Origin: Undaria pinnatifida
Lineage: Eukaryota > Sar > Phaeophyceae > Laminariales > Alariaceae
Assembly: GCA_012845835.1 (NCBI GenBank)
Contig: JABAKD010000016.1
Location: 13,753,020 to 13,817,019, forward strand
Reading direction: 5' to 3'
DNA length: 64,000 bases
A program made the position numbers and the translations under genes. Positions 34,117-46,100 of this stretch are shown here, piece by piece (position 1 is the first letter of the stretch; the number at the start of each line of letters is the position of its first letter). The notes beneath the pieces were generated by a model. That model searched no databases and had not been told where the DNA came from. It saw only the letters and a program-made list of their open reading frames with translations.

Positions 34117-37100
34117 TCATCCCCCCGCGACCTTCTTGAACGCGTCCAGCCTTCTCCGAGCGTTGGCGTGGTTAACTTCCACCTGCCCCCGCGCGGGAGA
34201 CTCGGCACCTAACACCCCCAGCGCCCTCTCGTACAGCTCCGCAGCCACCTCGAGAGATGCTTGCGACCCTTCCCCGCTCTGTTCCTCGAGCCAGCCCAGG
34301 TTGCTTAGAAGCTCAGGCGAGGTTGGGTGCAATGCAAGAGCTCGGTGGTAGAGGGCCCTCGCACCGGGAATGTCACCTGCCGCCTAGTGAGGGGTAGGGG
34401 TAGGCGGGGTCGGGGCGGGGGGGATGGGGGGTGGTATGGGAGAGAGGGGGGTGAGAGGCAAGGGGTGGGGAGCTGGGAGGCGGGGTGTGTGCTCAGCTTG
34501 TGCATGGCCGTAGTCGTGTGACCATAGACCCTCGTACCCCTACTATGCCGGGACGGGGGGGCGGGGGGGGGGGGCAGGGGTAGACTGGAACGGTCGCGTT
34601 TTTTGCACGCTATAACGGTTTAATGTTTAGCATATTACAACAGGTTTGTGTAGTAATAGCAGTGATATTAGCATGTAGCAATAACAGTATCAGTGTAGGT
34701 AGTAGCAGAAGTACCTGGTGCGCCGCTCCACCGTTGACGAGGAGAGCCAAGTCCTCCGGCGCAACCAAAAGCCCCGCCAAAAACGCCCCCACTTCAGCAT
34801 GACCCCCCCGCCCCGCCTCCCTCAGCGCAAGCCCCAGGCTGTTGTAGGTGGCCGGAAGGTCAAGCGCGTCGGCTTCTCCCATGCCGCCTTCCCCGCTCCC
34901 CGTCGCGGTGTTGCCGGAGAGGAGGCGTTTTGAGGTGGCGATGCCCTCTTGGAAGTGCTCGACGGCGTCCTATAGAAATGGGCGTTTTTTTTCGGGGGGG
35001 GGCGTGTACTCATTTTCATGCGTAGCCTTGAGACTATAGATCCTCGCATCCTGGGGGGGGGGGGCATGTAATCACATCATGCATGGCCGTAGTCTTAAGA
35101 TTATCGATCCTCGCCTCGCCTCGATATAATGCCGGGACGGGGTGCTCACGCCGATTTTTCGCCGACCAGGTTGTGTGTAGGGGGGAGGGGGGTTGTACAT
35201 CAGATACACGAGAGTGCTGGTTTTCTAGGGGAAGGGTTGTGCCGGCAGAGTACCAGTGTCAACCGGGGTGGGGTGGGACAGGTATGTAGAAGGGCGTGTT
35301 GTGTGAGAGAAATCGATTTAAACAAAAGGTGAGTTGGAGTGAACACACCAGAGCTTGTTTTCCCAACATTTTTTCATATGACTTGACTACTCCTATTAGT
35401 CTAGACATCCAATAATAACGCTTGTTTTCACACAAAACATCAGGACTAACGGAACTGAAGTTTAGACATCATTACATACGGGCACCGCGTGATGTGTAAG
35501 GTGGGCTTCAGCCCTCCTTTTTTTTCGTGTTTGCAAAGTGGTTGCTGTTGGTTTTATTGCGCCGATCACACTTTTTGCTCTGCACTTTCGTGATGGAAAC
35601 AAAGCACTCCAAATCAGCCTAGAAATATTTTCGGAGTCGGGAACGAGCTAGGCCTAGTCTAGCCAGCCCATAGCCATCACAGACGGACCAAGCCTTCGGC
35701 CGGGGAGGCGGTTTTGGCAGATCTTTTTTCGGTGGCTCGGGCTCACTAACACGAGCGATCCCCCTGTTCCTTTGCGTTCTTGTATTTTTTTTGGTTTGCG
35801 ATGTGACGCCGCCATGGAATAATTATCCAAGCTGCGCGAAAACGAGTTGCCTGTAGACGAGTAAAAAAGTGTTCCTTGTTTTGGTTGGGCACAGAGCCAG
35901 TCGGGCGAGTGGCCCAAATCCCGCAGAGCAAAAAGAGGTTGCCCCTCCTTCTGGAGCCTTGGGTTGCCCCTTCTACAGCACCTCAGGGCGCACACGAGGA
36001 GGAGACGAAAGGCGGCACCCAAGGCATGAACTTCTCACCTGAAAGCGTCCCCTAAGAACCAACGCCTGCCCTTTCACTAGCCTCGCCAGCGGAAAACCGG
36101 ATCCCGCAGCCAACGCCTGATCGGTGTAGAACTCTGCACGCCGCAGGAGCGATTCGGGTGTGGCGTCGGAAATGACGCCGTCGTGGTCGATGTGCTTCAC
36201 GCGTCCCTGCTCCATTGTCGTGCTCCCTCTGTCTTCTTGGAGGCCTCGCATGGCTTCCCGGGTAAGAGCGAGATATTCCTATTGGCATTGTTTGCGTGTC
36301 ATGGGAACAAGATGGTCGAGAGCTAGGGTTAGCACCAGGGTTAGAGGTAGGGCTAGGGTGGGGTTACGGCTAGGATTAGGGTTGGTTGGGGGTTTGTTTG
36401 GGATTACTGGGCGTTAGGAACAAAATAGTTGAAGTTTTTCTCTTTCATGTGAGCACGTTATAACGCGGCAATGAAGGGATCCTTACCGACGAAATCCGCT
36501 TGTCTTCCGTAGATTACGTCGAAACAAACGAAACACGTGACTCTCTACTCGTAGTGATGGTTAACAAGCCGTGGACGTTGGACCTGGAGAGCTCTTCCCC
36601 AGTAGTATCTACAGTACTTCATGTTGTTGTTTCCCCTCGAAAATGTTGTTGTTTCCCCTCGAAAATGTTGTTGTGTCCCCTCGAAAATGTTGTTGTGTCC
36701 CCTCGAAAATGTTGTTGTGTCCCCTCGAAAATGTTGTTGTGTCCCCTCGAAAATGTTGTTGTGTCCCCTCGAAAATGTTGTTGTTTCCCCTCGAAAATGT
36801 TGTTGTGTCCCCTCGAAAATGTTGTTGTGTCCCCTCGAAAATGTTGTTGTGTCCCCTCGAAAATGTTGTTGTGTCCCCTCGAAAATGTTGTTGTGTCCCC
36901 TCGAAAATGTTGTTGTGTCCCCTCGAAAATGTTGTTGTGTCCCCTCGAAATATTCGATGTGTCTGCAGGAAAATCTACCAATACTTTATTTGGCTGTTTC
37001 CCCCAACCATCAAGACGCGGGTAAACACGTCTCCGCAACTCGTGGCCCGGGGTATGACATGAGGGGCTGGCGACACCACGTGTGCGTATTTTTCTTTGCG

Positions 37101-40100
37101 CTGTTTACTGCATGCCCATATGATGTACCAGGGCATCAGGTATGATATATCAAAGAAATATAAGGGTCGTTCAGGTATGAAATTCAAACCAAACGTTGCT
37201 TATATTTACGAATATATAAACCACACGCTCCTTGTGTCTTGAGCGGAGCGGTATCAAGTTAATCGCCAAAGGCTCTTATGTTTCCGTTCAGATTGGTGCT
37301 AAGTAAGACGTCCTGGTATACAAGGTCCTTGTGTACAAGGACAGAGCACTATCAAATTGAACTGGTGATTCGCACGCCTCAGCCAAAAAAAAATGCCTAT
37401 TGAGATTGATACGAAGCGCCATCGAAGTTGTCAGTACGCTAGCGGGCAAAAGGGGTAATATTCCCGGGAGTGTACTTACTTATGCAACTCCGAACTACTC
37501 GCCTGCCCAAGGTAGACCACGATCTTGAAATTCTTTGGCTCTAGCTCAAGAGCTCGCTCCATCGCCAAAACGGACCGAAAATGATCCCCTGCCAGCATTT
37601 GAGAAACCCCAAAGTTGAACAGCGCTGACGGGAAATCTGGATTCAACTGCAGTGCGCAGCAAGTCGGTGCAAGGGTTTGGGTGGGAGGGGGAGAGGTGTG
37701 TACTCATTTCATGCATAACCGTAGTCGTATGACCATAGCTATTAAACCCTCGCATCCCGACAATGCCGGACGAAGCACGTCGGATTTTCACCAACCAGGC
37801 AGACATTGCTTGCACCAAGCGCGAAGCGCCGTGAGGTGTTCGGCGAGTGGCATGAAGGGTGAGCTGCATCCTTCCAAGAACCCCTCGTAAGGCGGACTTC
37901 GGCACCTTGTGCCTACTTTCTTGCTTATGGGTGACAGCGCCAATGAGTTATAGTTTGTTTTCTGGTGTGGCCACTCCAACAACAGCGATGGGTATTACTA
38001 CATATATATGTAACTGCCTAGTGGATGCCTTACCATATTGACACTACGTGATGCGATTCACCCCTTGTGCGGAGTTAGGGTTCTCCACCGCGCACAACGT
38101 GATCTAACTCGATAACCATCATGGTGACCGCCAAAAAAAAAGCAACGGTATCCTGGTTGTCTAGCTCACGCAGTGACTGGCATGTTTTACAGCATCGTTG
38201 CGAACCAACGCCAACCCCAATACGCATATAATGTTTTACAGCGTCGGTGCCAACCGAGTCCAACTATTATACATATACTTTAGGGAGGGTCGTCGGTGAG
38301 GGAGTGGGGTATTTTTTTTTCTTTTTGGGAGGAGGGGGAGTTTTAGCGCGAGAGTGAATCGGGGGTAAGGATGTGAAAGGGCACCCAGCGGTAGTGGTCA
38401 CAGCATCTGCACGCGAAGCCACAGTGTCGGGAAAGCTGTATCCGTGCGGTGCCACATCGGGCGACGACTGGAGTAGCATTTTTTTGGCCAAACGTTTCTT
38501 TTGGAATATAATTTGAGCTTTTTTTATAGGATTAGTTTGTTTTATACCTAGGCCAAGGGTCATCGGATTGCGCTTGCATTTTTTTGAAAGTCACGTTTAA
38601 CATGAGGTCTAGCGCTCGTCGACAGAGGGCCCCCAGAAAGTTTCGGCGATACCCCTACCGTACTATTGTTACTACTAGTGCCATGTGCCTCTCGCACCCT
38701 TCATGCTAACCTCGATAGCCCTTCGCAGCAGTCGCTCCGCTTGAGGCGCCTCTACCACGTTAAGCATGCCCGACGCCAGGTTGTTCAGTGTCTTGATCCC
38801 ATTTGGACACACTCGCAGTGCTGACTCGAACAGCGCCCTCTCGGACTTCCAGTCCTTGCATCGCGAGAGCGTCCGACCGCCGAAAAACGCCGCCCATGCT
38901 GCCAACAAACCCATCGCGACGGTGGTCTTCAGTAATTTCCTGCGCCTGCTCCCGATGACCTGCAATCCTCCGGGAAGCTTTTCTTTGCAATCACACTGTC
39001 GTTTGCGCGCTCGAGACGCGGGCGAAGACGACGAAGATTGCTTTCCTTCCGCACATGCGCAGGATTGTGAATTTCCCGAATTAGTACCTCTACCGAGCGC
39101 CGGCGTGTCTGCGAGAAGATTATCTGCTGCTGCTTCCGCAAGCCCTGACAACCGCGCTTTGTTCTTTCGCTTCCGGTTTCCAACGTCACCATGGGACACA
39201 CGGCGACCTGGTGGCGGCGCGCTGTCGGGAACGACAAACGACGACCGCCGTTCACCCCCTTTCGCTTTTGTCGCTGCTGCGGAGCCGTGGGGTGGACCTT
39301 TCCCTTGATGCGACCCTCTCGGTGCCGGGAACAATGGCGTCGACAGAGAAGGCGAGATTTGAGGTCGGTGACGATTGTTGGTCCCCGACCGTTCTGGCGC
39401 CTCCAAGAGCGCGACGCTGTTACCACTGGCGGGAGCTTTGTCGAACGGCGAGGAGGTTACACCAGGCGGAGGGGTGCGCTCTTGTTTTCTTTGTTTTCCG
39501 GGGGGCGAGGAGGTATCAGCAAAAATCTTGATCCGGTTGCCATCCCTGTCTGCACCGTTTCGGTTGGTCGCGTTCGAGGTCACAGTTTCCATGTCCTTAT
39601 CGGCTGGTGTTCTGGGTTGTGCGTTGGTCAGGCTGTAGTCGCGACGCAGGATGCACGCAGCGAGCACGCAAGCTCCTAGGCTGGGCAGGTAGAGAAGCTG
39701 GGAGGGTGACCGCGAAAGAACGGGTGAAGGGCACAGCAGGTGGGAGGAACTGTCATTCAGAACTGCGGCCATTTTTTTGGGGACAAATTACTTTCACGCA
39801 GTATGGGTTGATTATTTGCAGCAGAAAAACAGTTATTTCGGAGGCTAGGGTGGGCACGTATTACAGCCACGACTAACAAGGCATAGTAAAAACCACCCAC
39901 AAGCAAAAATGCTTGACCTACCCTCCGGTCCGTTGAGAAGGAGTGCAAATTTAGCAGTACACAGCGATTGAAAGTGCGGCATCGACGTTTCGTGTTTTTC
40001 GAGATGGCGGAGCAGAGTCGGGCACGGTAAGGACATAGGGAGAAACCCCCACGCGTATCATGGCTGATCACTTGGGGGTAGCCTGCCGTTTACCTTGTTG

Positions 40101-43100
40101 TTGTTTTATCCACTCCACGCAAAGACATAACGTTGTCCACGGCCAAACGGAGTACGGTAAACGCGCCATGACGCGCCGTCCAAAACCAAACAGACGCAGA
40201 ATGGTCCATAGCAACATGTTTACGGGAGCCAGAGGCATGCGGCAAACGCAAACCGACCCGACCCGACACGACCCGACCCGACCCGACCCGACCCGACCCG
40301 ACCCGACCCGACCCGACCCGACCCGACCCGACCCGACCCGACCCGACCCGACCCGACCCGACCCGACCCGACCCGACCCGACCCGACCCGACCCGACCCG
40401 ACCCGACCCGACCCGACGACCCGACCCGACCCGACCCGACCCGACCCGACCCGACCCGACCCGACCCGACCCGACCCGACCCGCCCGACCCGACCCGACC
40501 CGACCCGACCCGACCCGACCCGACCCGACCCGACCCGACTTGACCCGACCCGACACGACCCGACACGACCCGACCCGACTCGATCCGACACGACACGACC
40601 CGACCCGACACGACCCGACCCGACACGACACGACACGACACGACACGACCCGACCCGACCCATTCTGATCCGACCCGATCCGACCCGACACGACCCGACC
40701 CGACCCGACCCGAACCGACCCGACCCGACCCGACCCGACCCGACCCGACCCGACCCGACCCGACCCGACCCGACCCGACCCGACCGACCCGACCCGACCC
40801 GACCCGACCCGACCCGACCCGACCCGACCCGACCCGACCCGACCCGACCCGACACGACCCGACACGACCCGACCAGGCCCGACCCGACCCGACCCGACCC
40901 GACCCGACCCGACCCGACCCGACCCGACCCGACCCGACCCGACCCGACCCGACCCGACCCGACCCGACCCGACCCGACCCGACCCGACCCGACCCGACCC
41001 GACCCGACCCGAACCGACCCGAACCGACCCGACCCGACCCGACCCGACCCGACCCGACCCGACCCGACCCGACCCGACCCGACCCGACCCGACCCGACCC
41101 GACCCGACCCGACCCGACCCGACCCGACCCGACCCGAAACGACCCGACCCGACCCGACCCGACCCGACCCGACCCGACCCGACCCGCGGAATTTGACACG
41201 ACACGATACGACACGACACGACCCGAACCGACCCGATCTGACCCGATCCGCATCTGGCCATGGACCGTTCATGCATTTCTGAAACTCACCCGTTCCGCGA
41301 CCACAGCACCGATCGGGAAAAATGCATTTGAGGCCGGCAGAAACGGGACCACGATCAATGCCAGCCCCCACATCACAGCGGTGTCGGACCGTACGAGGGC
41401 TATCGCCGCACCGCTCACAATTGCTGCGTACAGCATCAGTGGGGCGAGGTTCGCGGAGTCGGCGAAGGAGGTTACGTGCGGGATGCACCTGCCAAGGTAC
41501 CGTCGAAGGGAAGACAGCGGAGAAGAAATGGCTTGATTTTGGCAGTTTTATGTATCCGTTTTGTCATTACGGTGGTCTAGTTTTGGCCCGTCAAGGCCTT
41601 TAATACTACTTTTAGTGTGGGTAAATCGTTGACGTTTCTGTCAAGGAGTTAAAGTGCCGTCAACTGACAGATTTGCTTCCAGCAGGGTTTAGGAGTTAGT
41701 CCCGCCCCCCAACCAACGGAGGAGATAAAGCACATTTGGCCACGGTTCTTTGCGTCGCAGTACATACAGGATTTGAAACTGATCACCTCTCCCGCGGCCT
41801 CCACGGCCGGCAAGATTATGCTGGCGTCGTCGACAAACCAACTCGAAGTTGTTATGCGTATGCATGCACTCCATGTTAAGTGCCACTGCTGTTGTATCAT
41901 CCGCGCGACCCGCGGAGATACATCGCTCGGGTCGTACCTGAAGCCCCAGTCGTAGCAGAGCTGGTTTGGCCACAGCAGTTTGGATGCGTACACGGCGTGG
42001 GTGTAAGCGTAAGACAGCGCTCTCTCCTTGCGGCTGCACGAAGGGTGGTAGTGGATCACGACGGGCACCGCGGAGAGCAACTTAGAACAATATAGAACAC
42101 CTCAGAACAACACGCAGGTTGTATATTCTCGATCGTAGCTCTCGGATGCCTCAACGCGGGCTTTTAAATCGTTATGTCGTTGTGTCTGGGTCCCTGCAGG
42201 GTAGCGCAAGTTGTGAATAGAGACTTCCTACAAGCATAAATAGTAGCAGAACCCTACCTTGATAGGATAGAGATGTCGTTCTCAAGCACGCCCCATTCTC
42301 GAACCTTCGCTCCCTCGTGCAAGCTCAAGTGCATCAGGACCAACCCAAGCGCGCAAAACACTGCCAAAGTTATCCTTGTGGCGGCAGCCGCGGGACTGAG
42401 CCGACACCAACGCCTCCGCAGCGCCTCACGTAGCCTCGTCGACACTGCTTGCGCAACGCGAGGAAGGGGAGAGGCGTTATAAAAGAGAAGGGGTAGGGGC
42501 AAAGGTATCGGTTGACGATCTAGCGTTGAGCCGTCAAGGCCTCCTTAGGCTGAATATAATAATTGTAGTGTGACGAATTTCTTGACGGCTGTCCGTCAAG
42601 AAACGAGAAGACCGCCAACCGACATATTTGGCCAGGGATAGGGAAAAACCTTTCTCCGTGTCTGAGTCATGTCTTGCTATTGAATGGCGGGTAGCCAGCG
42701 GCTGAGACACAATACCCGCAGTCGGTCACAACTGCGCATTTGCCTGGGTATGTGCTTGGTCACCTGTGTGTTACTTGCCGTCTCTTTTGTAACGATCCCG
42801 GTTGGGTAAGACACCGTTAGCTAAGTCGCCAATGGGGGCCTAGGATGGCTTGCCCTAAATCTGCAGAGGGTGCAAGGAAGCCACAGAAGACCTCTCGGTT
42901 CACGGTTTTGAAACGCTCAGTAGCAAGTCGATTTGCCGCGTTATTGCTCCACCCTCACCGGTGTCACTCAGCCGCACCCTCTCAACAGTAGTAATGCCCT
43001 CCAAAACACGACTAACGTGGTGCCCTCGCACCAAACGGACCATTAGCTTTAAAACTGAACCAGCTTCCAACTAAGGAAGTACCGATAGAACGTGATGCCC

Positions 43101-46100
43101 CTCTATAGTAGGAATTACCGAAAAAACGTCATACTCCCTTATCATAGGAGTTACCGACAAAACGTTACGCTCCTGCGCCATAGCTACTCGTGCAATGTTC
43201 TCTTTGGGGCTAATGTACTCTACATGGGCACGTAATTCGGGTTAAGTGGACTTGGATAAAATAATTACCAGTAGAGAAATACATTGGTGGTTTCCCAACA
43301 ATGTCGGTACGTACCAGCCCAACATACCGGCACTATCCAGGGCACAGGTACTGTCGAGAACAAACGGTTACTATAGAGAATTACAGTCGGGGCAAGCGAT
43401 TTCGCCGACACTATGGAGATCAGTGGCACTACTCAACCGGCCCTATGGAGATCCTTCCACTGTACAGAAATGTGCGAGGATGCCCCAGAGGATCAGGGTA
43501 GCTCCTCGACGCCAACTTGCCTGAAAAATCATCTCCCGCCCTTAATTCCATCTTCGGCTGCCGGCGGCTGCCCTCGCCCACGAAACGCACCACGTCCGCT
43601 CCAGCGATAAGTCCAAACACCGTCACGCCTATCTCCTTGCACAATGTCGCGGCAAACGCGAATCCGAGCGCCGCCAAAAATCTCAGAGCGCCGGGCCCCG
43701 AGTCGACGTTGACGTCCTTCCCTCCGGCGTTCTTTGCACACGATTGATGGCCACCGCCTGCTGCCCTTTCAGCGTCTATCGAGGCTACCACTGCAGCTGT
43801 TGGAAGATGTCTAGGACCAGTTAGGAGGTCATGGCCTGCCGTCTTAGTACCCTCGGTTGCTGCCGAGGCAGCTTTGACCGGTGGAGCAGCAGTGAAATCT
43901 TGGTGACGGGATGCGGTAATGTATTGACGGGTAGAATCATCATGGACGACGACCCCGCGTTTTGGTAGTGTTTTCTTCCTCCCGGACCCCGCGCTTCCGC
44001 TCTGCTTGTTACGCTTGTTGCGCTTGCCTCGCTGGCCCCCCTTGCTCTGCTGGATACTGCTATCTTCACCTGATTTTTTTTCGCCGCGAGCCTTGTCGTC
44101 CACCGTCCCCACCTCCACCCCCACCCCCAGCCCCCCGGGCGTGTTTGACCTCGTGACAAGAGATTTTCCTCCCACCGTGAGGGATAGGGCAATCACTGCG
44201 AAGAAGCCGCAGAGCAAATCGGCTCTGCCGACGATGGGGGCAACAGCCTGCCAGGGAAATATGTCAATGACAGAGAACATCGCGAAACAAGCCCCAATGT
44301 TGAGGGTTTTGATGGTCTAGTGATCACGCCACACCCAGTTAGCGTTGGCGGTTTCCCTCTTGTTCGTCGAAGACATCTTCAAGTGCTGTTGTTGTTGTTG
44401 TTGTTGCTGTTGTTGTTATAAGACATTATTTACGTTGTTAGAAAACATTAGTTACGTAACAAAAAACTCACCTCAACGTGCACGGGATGAACCGCAAACA
44501 GCAGCGACGCAGTGACTACTGGTAGCTCGTCACCTGCGCTGGGAACGACGCACGTACACACGCCAGGGAAGAAGGTTAGGCGTAGGTATGCACAACGTAC
44601 ACACACAAAACAGCGTGTGAAATCGTGAGGCAGTTTACTGTACTGCGCCTGTCTAGATATGCGCAAACAGAGGTATCTAAACCCAGCGAAACCATGGCTC
44701 CGCGTCAAGGTTTGTGATAATATTTCTGCGGTTTTCCTTTGTTGTTCACATTGCAACGTAGTATATGCCTGTGTTTTACCCAGATATTTTCAAGGAATTA
44801 TATTGCCGTTGCCGTTAATTGGCGGCTTATTTTCTAAACCAGCAAACGCAACTTCCCGCAATTGAAACCTACGAAGGTGTACACCAATCCGTGACCTACG
44901 GCAGGCGTGCAAGCCCTCTCGACCGTGCATCACCGTAGCGTCTGTCGCACGCCACAATGAAGGCGTAGTATCCTATTGTTTATTTGGCTCCTCGCCTGAA
45001 GAGCTCTTTACCCCACCCAAACACTGGCTATGAGAAAAATATAAAAAATGAAAGTTCTTCCCGATGAACAACCCCGCTAACAACCTCTCTGGAGCTATCA
45101 AGTGAACAACAGAGTAAAACTCAAATCAAACTCCAACAGCTTGTTATTACAGTGGTCTTATTGACACACGCTAGTAATAGTACTCATAATAATAGTATCA
45201 AGAGTATTAATAGTATTGACAGTGTTAATAGTACTCATGGTACTAATAGTACGGTCAGGGTGCGCCATTTTTTTTTCCTGGAAACTGCTCACGCGAGCAA
45301 TTCCGTGCCTCACCCCCCCCTACAGAAAAAAAATTTATGGGAGTGAACTGAATGCCTACCCGATGAGCAAAGCCGTGGGCTAGCCTAGCTTGTTACAAAC
45401 AAAAATGGCATTCCCTCGATTGCATTAACAACATTAATAGGTTAAGAAGACCCGCCGTTCAGAAAATGCTGTTGCCAAAAAACGGTATACCTTGATACCT
45501 TCGTTATATTAGCACGCGTCTCATGGCCTAAGCATCTAGTGAACAGTATGGTAAAACATACCCATAGGGTAGAACATGCTGGTAGATACAGCTCAAACGA
45601 TGCTGGGTGGCTCCCCAGCCAAGGAACCCGCGTATCGTACTACACGTCGCCCTTGCCTGCAAAAACGCAGCGGAAAAGCCACGTCGAGGAGGCGCAGGTT
45701 GCCGCGTGCACCACGACGTTAAACAGGTGAAATCCGGGCGCGTCGGTGTACTTAGGACCTGCGCCCCGAAGCAATCCCTCCGCGCTGCCATCGGTGTTTT
45801 CTTCCGGAGTTCCATCGGAGGCAGTTCGTTCCGCAGAAAACGTTTGTGCGAGCATGTTGCTTAACCTGATCGCACGGGGTGCACGGTATATCATCACCCT
45901 GAACACGACTTCGAAAACATTTGTTCGTGCAACCCGACCGACCAACAGTTCCATGCACCTGCCCTATTGATAGTCCTATTAATGGTTCTATTAATAGTCC
46001 TAAAGCAAACGCATTCGTTACATTATCATACCACCCGTTAATGTTGCACTAGAGGAGCTTAACCGGTCAGAAACATTTCGCCCGAAACGTGCAACCCCTA

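Noticed and set aside
36500-37145. Open frames of 139-174 codons over the 22-bp array
   Set aside because: The period is not a multiple of three, all frames stay open, and the array lies in a TMTC intron. Not a coding repeat.
40068-41488. Long repetitive 'GRVGS' and 'DPTRP' open frames (up to 422 codons)
   Set aside because: They are translations of a pentamer satellite, open in several frames and on both strands. They lie in an intron of the TMTC-like gene.
44248-44318. Extension of the TMTC exon upstream of 44,247 ('MFSVIDIFPWQ' and beyond)
   Set aside because: The frame is open, but a better acceptor (ttccctggcag) at 44,248 joins 'HPVHVE' directly to 'AVAPIVGRAD', the conserved TMTC order.
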